NCBI GenBank assembly: GCA_965662365.1
Contig: CBFIHR010000064.1
Span: 1-25,657 of the forward strand
From: CAWVWD01 sp965662365
GTDB lineage: Bacteria; Bacteroidota; Bacteroidia; Chitinophagales; Saprospiraceae
Length of the DNA stretch: 25,657 nucleotides
Direction: 5' to 3'
In this document: in pieces, positions 24,001-25,657 of the stretch
Numbering within the stretch: the stretch's first letter is position 1
Layout of the letters: each line of letters opens with the position of its first letter
Program-made: the position numbers and the translations under genes
The notes under the pieces: generated by a model
Databases searched by the model: none
What the model was told of the DNA's origin: nothing
What the model saw: only the letters and a program-made list of their open reading frames with translations

Positions 24001-25657
24001 ATTTCCTATTCACCGACGGGAGGTGTTTGGTCAGGTAATGGAATTGTAGATGTTAACAATGGCATTTTCAACTCGACACAAGCAGGAGCAAGCGGTATTG
24101 GAACGTATCAAGTATTTTATGCTTACACAGATGGTAACGGTTGTACGAATACAGAAGATTTAATCGTCAATGTCATCTTTGGAGATACAGTTGTAGCTGG
24201 TCCAAATGTGACGATTTGTATTGATAACGGTTTAGATACGTTGGCAGGCTTTTCGCCAATTGGCGGGACGTTCTCTGGGACAGGAATCGTGAATAATACG
24301 CAAGGGATTTTTGATCCAACAGTTGCAGGAGTTGGTACACATACGATTAGTTACACTTTTGGAACAGGAACTTGTGAGAAAACAGTTTCTACGACAATAA
24401 CTGTAGAGCCGCTTCCAGTTGTGAATGCAGGGTTAGATGAATCGGTTTGTGTGAATGAGTCAACCTTCTTGTTAAGTGGACAAAGTCCAACAGGTGGAAT
24501 ATGGTCAGGTACAGGAATCACAGATGCAACTGCAGGTTTATTTGACCCAGCGACCGCAGGAATTGGTACACATAGTTTGACTTATACTTATACCAATCCA
24601 TCAACAGGATGTACGGACTCTGATGTTAAAACCGTAACAGTAAATGCACTTCCGATTGTCACGGTACAAGACACAACGACTATTTGTCTAAATGTAAATA
24701 ATTACACATTGACTGGTTATACACCTCTCGGTGGAACATGGACAGGAACAGGAGTTGTAGATAATAACAATGGTATTTTTAATGCTATATCAGCTGGTGG
24801 AGTTGGAGCATACACTTTGACTTATACTTATGTTGATGGAAATGGTTGTGAGGTTTCAGACCAAATGGTGGTTGTCGTTGAACCGTCAATTGTGGTAACC
24901 GCAGGTAGTGATATTGCAACTTGTATTGACAATGGTAATATTCAATTAAGTGGATTTTCTCCAGCAGGCGGAACATGGACGGGAGTTGGTATCATTGATC
25001 CTGTAAATGGAATCTTTGACCCTCAAATTGCAGGTGCCGGAAATACTACATTGACGTACACGGTAGGTTCAGGGACGTGTCTGGTTTCTGACAATGTTAA
25101 CGTATTTGTCGGAACAGCACCAAATGTAAGTGCAGGTATTAATGAAACGGTCTGTTTCACAGACGCTGCATTTTCATTATTAGGAGCAAGCCCACCGAAT
25201 GGAGTTTGGACAGGAACTGGTATTACAGACCCGACAGGAGTATTTGATCCTGCTGCTTCAGGTACAGGTACATTTACACTGACTTATACTTATATAAATA
25301 ATGTTACAGGTTGTGAAAACTTTAATACGAAAATAGTTACAGTATTACCGCCTCCAACGGTCTTTGCTGGTGATACAGCTGTTTATTGTAACACGAATCA
25401 AAACATAACATTGACAAACTACACACCAGCCGGTGGACTTTGGTCTGGTCCAGGTGTTGTTGACAATCAAAACGGCGTATTCAATCCGAATGTGGCGGGT
25501 GGTGAAGGTATTTATCATTTAGTTTATGATTACACTAATGCAAACGGTTGTACAAATGAGGATACATTAGTGATAGAAATTATTTTTGGAGATACGGTTT
25601 ATGCTGGTTTACCAGACACTGTTTGTATTGACGATCCAGCTTTCACTTTTGTCAACT
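15022..25657 (+). CDS. Giant secreted multi-domain Ig-like repeat protein, 3' end beyond window (at least 3,545 aa)
   Basis: A very large exported protein, probably a surface adhesin. I followed the frame from the ATG at 15022 by eye and found it open to the right edge. Layout in residues: signal peptide 1-28 (ending VEVNA); PKD domain about 36-105 (TYTWDFGDP); PA14 domain about 180-320 (YERFNGISGTD, YGYIEAPQTGTYYFTITGDD, VYWETP); a lectin-like or SPRY-like segment about 334-425 (GEVVYYQNGSIIHTS); and five PKD-like domains about 440-910 (YTIDYGDGG, VWEWDDGT, PSWNFGD, YDWTITP, YSWEFFEV). From about 915 to the edge run at least 34 Ig-like repeats of about 65-85 residues. The repeat pattern is P-T-V-N-A-G, Cys, L-x-G, P-x-G-G-x-W-[ST]-G-x-G-I, G-x-F-[DN]-P, A-G-x-G-T, Y-T-Y-T, G-Cys. 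A C-terminal T9SS sorting domain is expected beyond the window. PA14 suggests carbohydrate binding. The PorP/SprF gene just upstream supports T9SS export. Confidence 0.92.
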   Translation, partial: MKSLYYKSPLVIIALTFLQSIFIVEVNAQCTTPTTPVIIVNPNSAVCGQQNVNFTIDPASIQAGATYTWDFGDPLSNSNTATGTSVSHAFTPSSTGATFNVTATASVPTIPVAATWVNLINSTVGSDSLIKSTSSDSYNSGANTLQTLSEGEFLGIPVDPNVDFAFGLSDLSSGAVSTGTVNYERFNGISGTDISSLTNSSNFPDNPSFSGTLTSLDAPNNVGNNYGSRIYGYIEAPQTGTYYFTITGDDHSYFYLSSDEDPSNSLLRAYFNGWTNPTQFNKYTTQRSTAINLVAGERYYFQVLHKEGNGGDHVQVYWETPSNATPTIVPGTNLSPYVGLGAIDYAIETQNGTITIYEGGVSQGIFGTASPGDTLAVGILNGEVVYYQNGSIIHTSSNTPSSTSLTGDISISTGDGSIVGAFIGGQNCSSSGNASVTSSPTPNFTIGSSGFDRQQTCKTIINPGDQLGVVFGFSSGYDGSHTYTIDYGDGGGPVPFVGNVTSYTYTSPGVYIVTVVGDNGAGCTSTFSDTIFYLDRPLADMSIVGSADVCEGDTVFTLNNTDTISHRVTFYVWEWDDGTLDTVYYQSSAYHVFNLGDNLACADVPGGGMPYDVTLYAFNECFQHTNSSPVTVSQTPTGNLSSVTVECNSVASTSGIEFNLDYCTYGIAGTPSWNFGDTASGALDTLAFPPDNPTHIFVGGPGLYDITVNISTLCGEYNDSTRVHILEEPTADATFTTNGSGALANGDGCNPVELYFNNSSTGDSLVYDWTITPSGGTSFINGTSDTSASPQILFNTAGNFIVEMAATNPCGTSIWSDTIVVLDGPAITLNPPTPTCDSFAYTPTITYFNGGGVINTYSWEFFEVDGSPNDNLLATSNQAFPTYNFTSPGTYKAVIRITNDCTTQSDSVTFTVEATPGPITINGGIPVETCVGNAPFTITADLAGGTWSGTGINASGVFNPGSVVPGVYTVYYNYDIGNGCPADIPVDVTVHALPTVNAGNNINACVNDNAFDITGFSPVGGMWSGVGIIDPINGTFDPAIAGVGLHTVTYTYTDGNNCENSDDLVVNVSGLPTVNAQGDETYCDVDYDIQLNVGSPVGGTWSGPGALYNNQGYFNIDSAGGLGTYTLYYNYVDGNGCENLDSTDITVINNIVASAGIPDTLCLNSGTYTLDNFTPAGGIWTGNGMIGQGPNFSPAAAGVGIHPLIYTVGSGTCSDTDTVEFVVEAITVVNAGNDTLVCAETDPLTLSPSPMGGVWSGPGITDVNAGIFDPATSGTGTFFITYSYTNPVTDCISSDVITITVAPLPTVDAGGTFTMCDTAASFPITGYTPLGGLWSGPGITDPTNAMFNPGLAGGLGYNGQDTTHTLFYTYVDGNGCENLDSLLMTVTYGDTLELEKARDTLCINSGIYTITNFSPAGGSWSGPGIIGSSPNFSPQAAGVGLHTLTYIVGTGSCLKQITLEIQVDPIPTVDAGDNVLVCANDPVYTLSGYSPSGGVWTGTGIIDGNAGTFNPSIATGTYSLTYTYTNPVTGCENSDTRLITISPLPVVTVASNVTECYVPTDIALTNYNPAGGLWSGSGIVDANNGIFNGDTAGGIGIYDLVYTYTDGNGCMNTDTMEMELIGIVAADAGVGDTLCVYDNPINLTGFSPSGGTWTGTGITNGTTGEFDPGQVSAGTYTLTYTVGSGTCEDSDQVTILVGGVPNVDAKADESVCVSAAPFNVTTATPANGYWSGNGIIDSIAGTFDPALVGDGTHTLTYTYVNPITGCEGTDNKNVVVYPLPNVNAGDTVVYCNTPSNVQLSGFTPTNGGIWSGQGIVDANNGVFNPITAGDVGTYPVVLTFTDANNCTNNDTLYINVVAGDTVNAGPNDTLCTNDVAINLSGFPTGGIWSGAGITNTTGVFDPSQVSAGFHYPVYTVGTGTCERKDTIEVFVSALPFVDAGNNLEYCIDAGIVTMVGQTPSGGYWTGPGIIDSIAGTFDPTIVGVGSHTVSYVVRNTFGCDNVDTRTITINNLPTVNAGDTVAYCFTPDNIQLTGFTPASGGVWSGTGIIDANNGVFNANMAGATGIGFYDDIVLSFTDGNNCTNTDTLAIVIEFGDTINAGSDLAMCIDDGLDTLTGYTPVNGGTWSGTGIISSSGVFDPGTAGSGTHQLVYTFGSGTCLKRDTIEVLVGTIPTVDAGTNQAVCIDESTFNLTGFSPSNGVWTGQGVTNATLGTFDASTAGVGTHTLTYTYTNPITGCENFDTKQIIVHDLPTVNAGDTAEYCNTPNNITLTGYSPLGGTWSGAGIIDDNNGIFNTINAGGEGTYYPVYTYTNGNGCTNFDTLVVEVIYGDTVDAGDPIGMCITDGIDTLDNGYRPSTGGTWSGQGIINSSLGIFDPNLVTTNTLHTIYYTYGVGTCEKTDSTTIFVGTTPFVEAGSNDTICELDGILTLSGFVPSVGGVWTGTGVVPGTNTFNPLISGPGTFTLTYYYEVAFTGCDNFDTKTITVVPAPTVNAGNGAIVCNNAADITLTGFNPLGGVWTGAGITNPSGVFNTIIAGGLGVNNGDTSYTLTYTYTDGTGCSNSDTVIYDVIFGDVVSAGPDTNICIDGGALVLMGTPVGGTWSGNGIINTNGTFDPSVSGVGSHILTYTYGTGTCQKTDQMQVNVSPALTINAGPDISVCQADAAFILTGNVPSTGGTWSGAGITDATNGTFDPSVAGVGTHTITYSFSNTNTGCSDTDTRIITVSPPPTVFAGNDQTYCNSGQIITLGGNSPSGGTWSGAGVIDPILGEFNSQLAGGVGYNNADTVYQVVYTYSTGSCLNRDTVNITIIFGDTVIAGIDEAVCIDDVAFNLTGFSPSDGTGVWSGNGILDPFLGLFDPATAGVGVHTLTYTYGTGTCQKTDTKTVQVYALPTVNAGTNLSVCINDLAFTLSGYSPLGGTWSGTGIVDVTTGVFDPSVAGIGTFTLTYNYVHPITGCESSDNRVVTVHDLPVVAMPDTTEFCQIPSNILLSDYISYSPTGGVWSGNGIVDVNNGIFNSTQAGASGIGTYQVFYAYTDGNGCTNTEDLIVNVIFGDTVVAGPNVTICIDNGLDTLAGFSPIGGTFSGTGIVNNTQGIFDPTVAGVGTHTISYTFGTGTCEKTVSTTITVEPLPVVNAGLDESVCVNESTFLLSGQSPTGGIWSGTGITDATAGLFDPATAGIGTHSLTYTYTNPSTGCTDSDVKTVTVNALPIVTVQDTTTICLNVNNYTLTGYTPLGGTWTGTGVVDNNNGIFNAISAGGVGAYTLTYTYVDGNGCEVSDQMVVVVEPSIVVTAGSDIATCIDNGNIQLSGFSPAGGTWTGVGIIDPVNGIFDPQIAGAGNTTLTYTVGSGTCLVSDNVNVFVGTAPNVSAGINETVCFTDAAFSLLGASPPNGVWTGTGITDPTGVFDPAASGTGTFTLTYTYINNVTGCENFNTKIVTVLPPPTVFAGDTAVYCNTNQNITLTNYTPAGGLWSGPGVVDNQNGVFNPNVAGGEGIYHLVYDYTNANGCTNEDTLVIEIIFGDTVYAGLPDTVCIDDPAFTFVN
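17782..25657 (+). repeat. Coding array of at least 34 Ig-like repeats organised as a three-class (B-C-A) higher-order repeat
   Basis: A first copy at 17782-18000 precedes complete B-C-A triplets that begin at 18001, 18700, 19420, 20122, 20824, 21538, 22252, 22966, 23695 and 24415. An eleventh triplet begins at 25120 and is cut by the window edge. Triplet lengths are 699, 720, 702, 702, 714, 714, 714, 729, 720 and 705 bp, all multiples of three. Class B typically ends T-N-P-x-T-G-C-E-N-x-D-T-K. Class C has Y-C-N-T-P, D-x-N-N-G-x-F-N and D-G-N-G-C, and ends I-x-G. Class A starts D-T-V-x-A-G, has C-I-D, ends G-S/T-G-T-C-x-K-x-D and is the shortest. Copies are divergent in sequence but the order is not broken, so the three-domain unit appears to be what was duplicated. 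Confidence 0.92.

Noticed and set aside
18870..24976. Short minus-strand and other-frame open frames inside the giant gene
   Set aside because: They recur with the repeats and their residues mirror the complement of conserved repeat codons; they are shadows of the plus-strand gene.
18001..25657. CRISPR array or tandem non-coding satellite
   Set aside because: The periodicity is in one long open frame, units are far longer than CRISPR repeats, spacings are multiples of three and the conserved positions are codons of an Ig-like domain.

Overview
The window looks like chromosome of a Bacteroidota bacterium, probably a marine or gliding Flavobacteriia/Saprospiria-type organism. The evidence is two proteins ending in type IX secretion (T9SS) type A sorting domains, a PorP/SprF-family protein, a TonB-dependent receptor with a Bacteroidota-style carboxypeptidase-regulatory N-terminal domain, a 2TM-domain protein, Bacteroidota-like TAnnTTTG promoter boxes, and an A+T-rich genome without obvious Shine-Dalgarno sequences. 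No species is claimed.

Layout. (1) 1-1419, minus strand: a markedly A+T-rich remnant of a restriction-modification locus. A DNA cytosine-5 methyltransferase stops after its N-terminal half. It is followed by an apparently intact small PD-(D/E)XK-like nuclease candidate and by an open frame that runs off the left edge and has no clear start. (2) 1583-7908, minus strand: a lamin-tail-domain secreted protein, a TonB-dependent receptor and a secreted phospholipase-D-superfamily protein with OB-like and FN3 domains. The sequence upstream of each of these genes carries a different nested inverted repeat. (3) 8122-9906, plus strand: a full MsbA-type ABC exporter, divergent from the lamin-tail gene. 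(4) 10009-12234, minus strand: a 2TM-domain protein, then an H-NOX haem sensor and a soluble histidine kinase that form an evident nitric-oxide signalling pair. (5) 12769-13053, plus strand: a stand-alone SCP2 sterol-carrier domain with a strong intrinsic terminator. (6) 13831-25657, plus strand: a PorP/SprF outer-membrane protein followed 84 bp later by the start of a giant secreted protein that is still open at the right edge (at least 3,545 residues).

The giant protein is the most striking object. After a signal peptide it has a PKD domain, a PA14 domain, a lectin-like segment and several PKD-like domains. It then has a run of at least 34 Ig-like repeats, each with a GG-x-W-[ST]-G-x-G signature and two cysteines. 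The repeats are not in arbitrary order: three distinguishable classes alternate strictly (B-C-A) through ten complete triplets and into an eleventh, with a DNA period of about 712 bp. PorP/SprF proteins typically accompany T9SS-exported adhesins, so genes 13831 and 15022 probably form a functional pair for surface display or gliding/adhesion. The H-NOX/kinase pair may connect NO to lifestyle decisions, but no response regulator is in the window.
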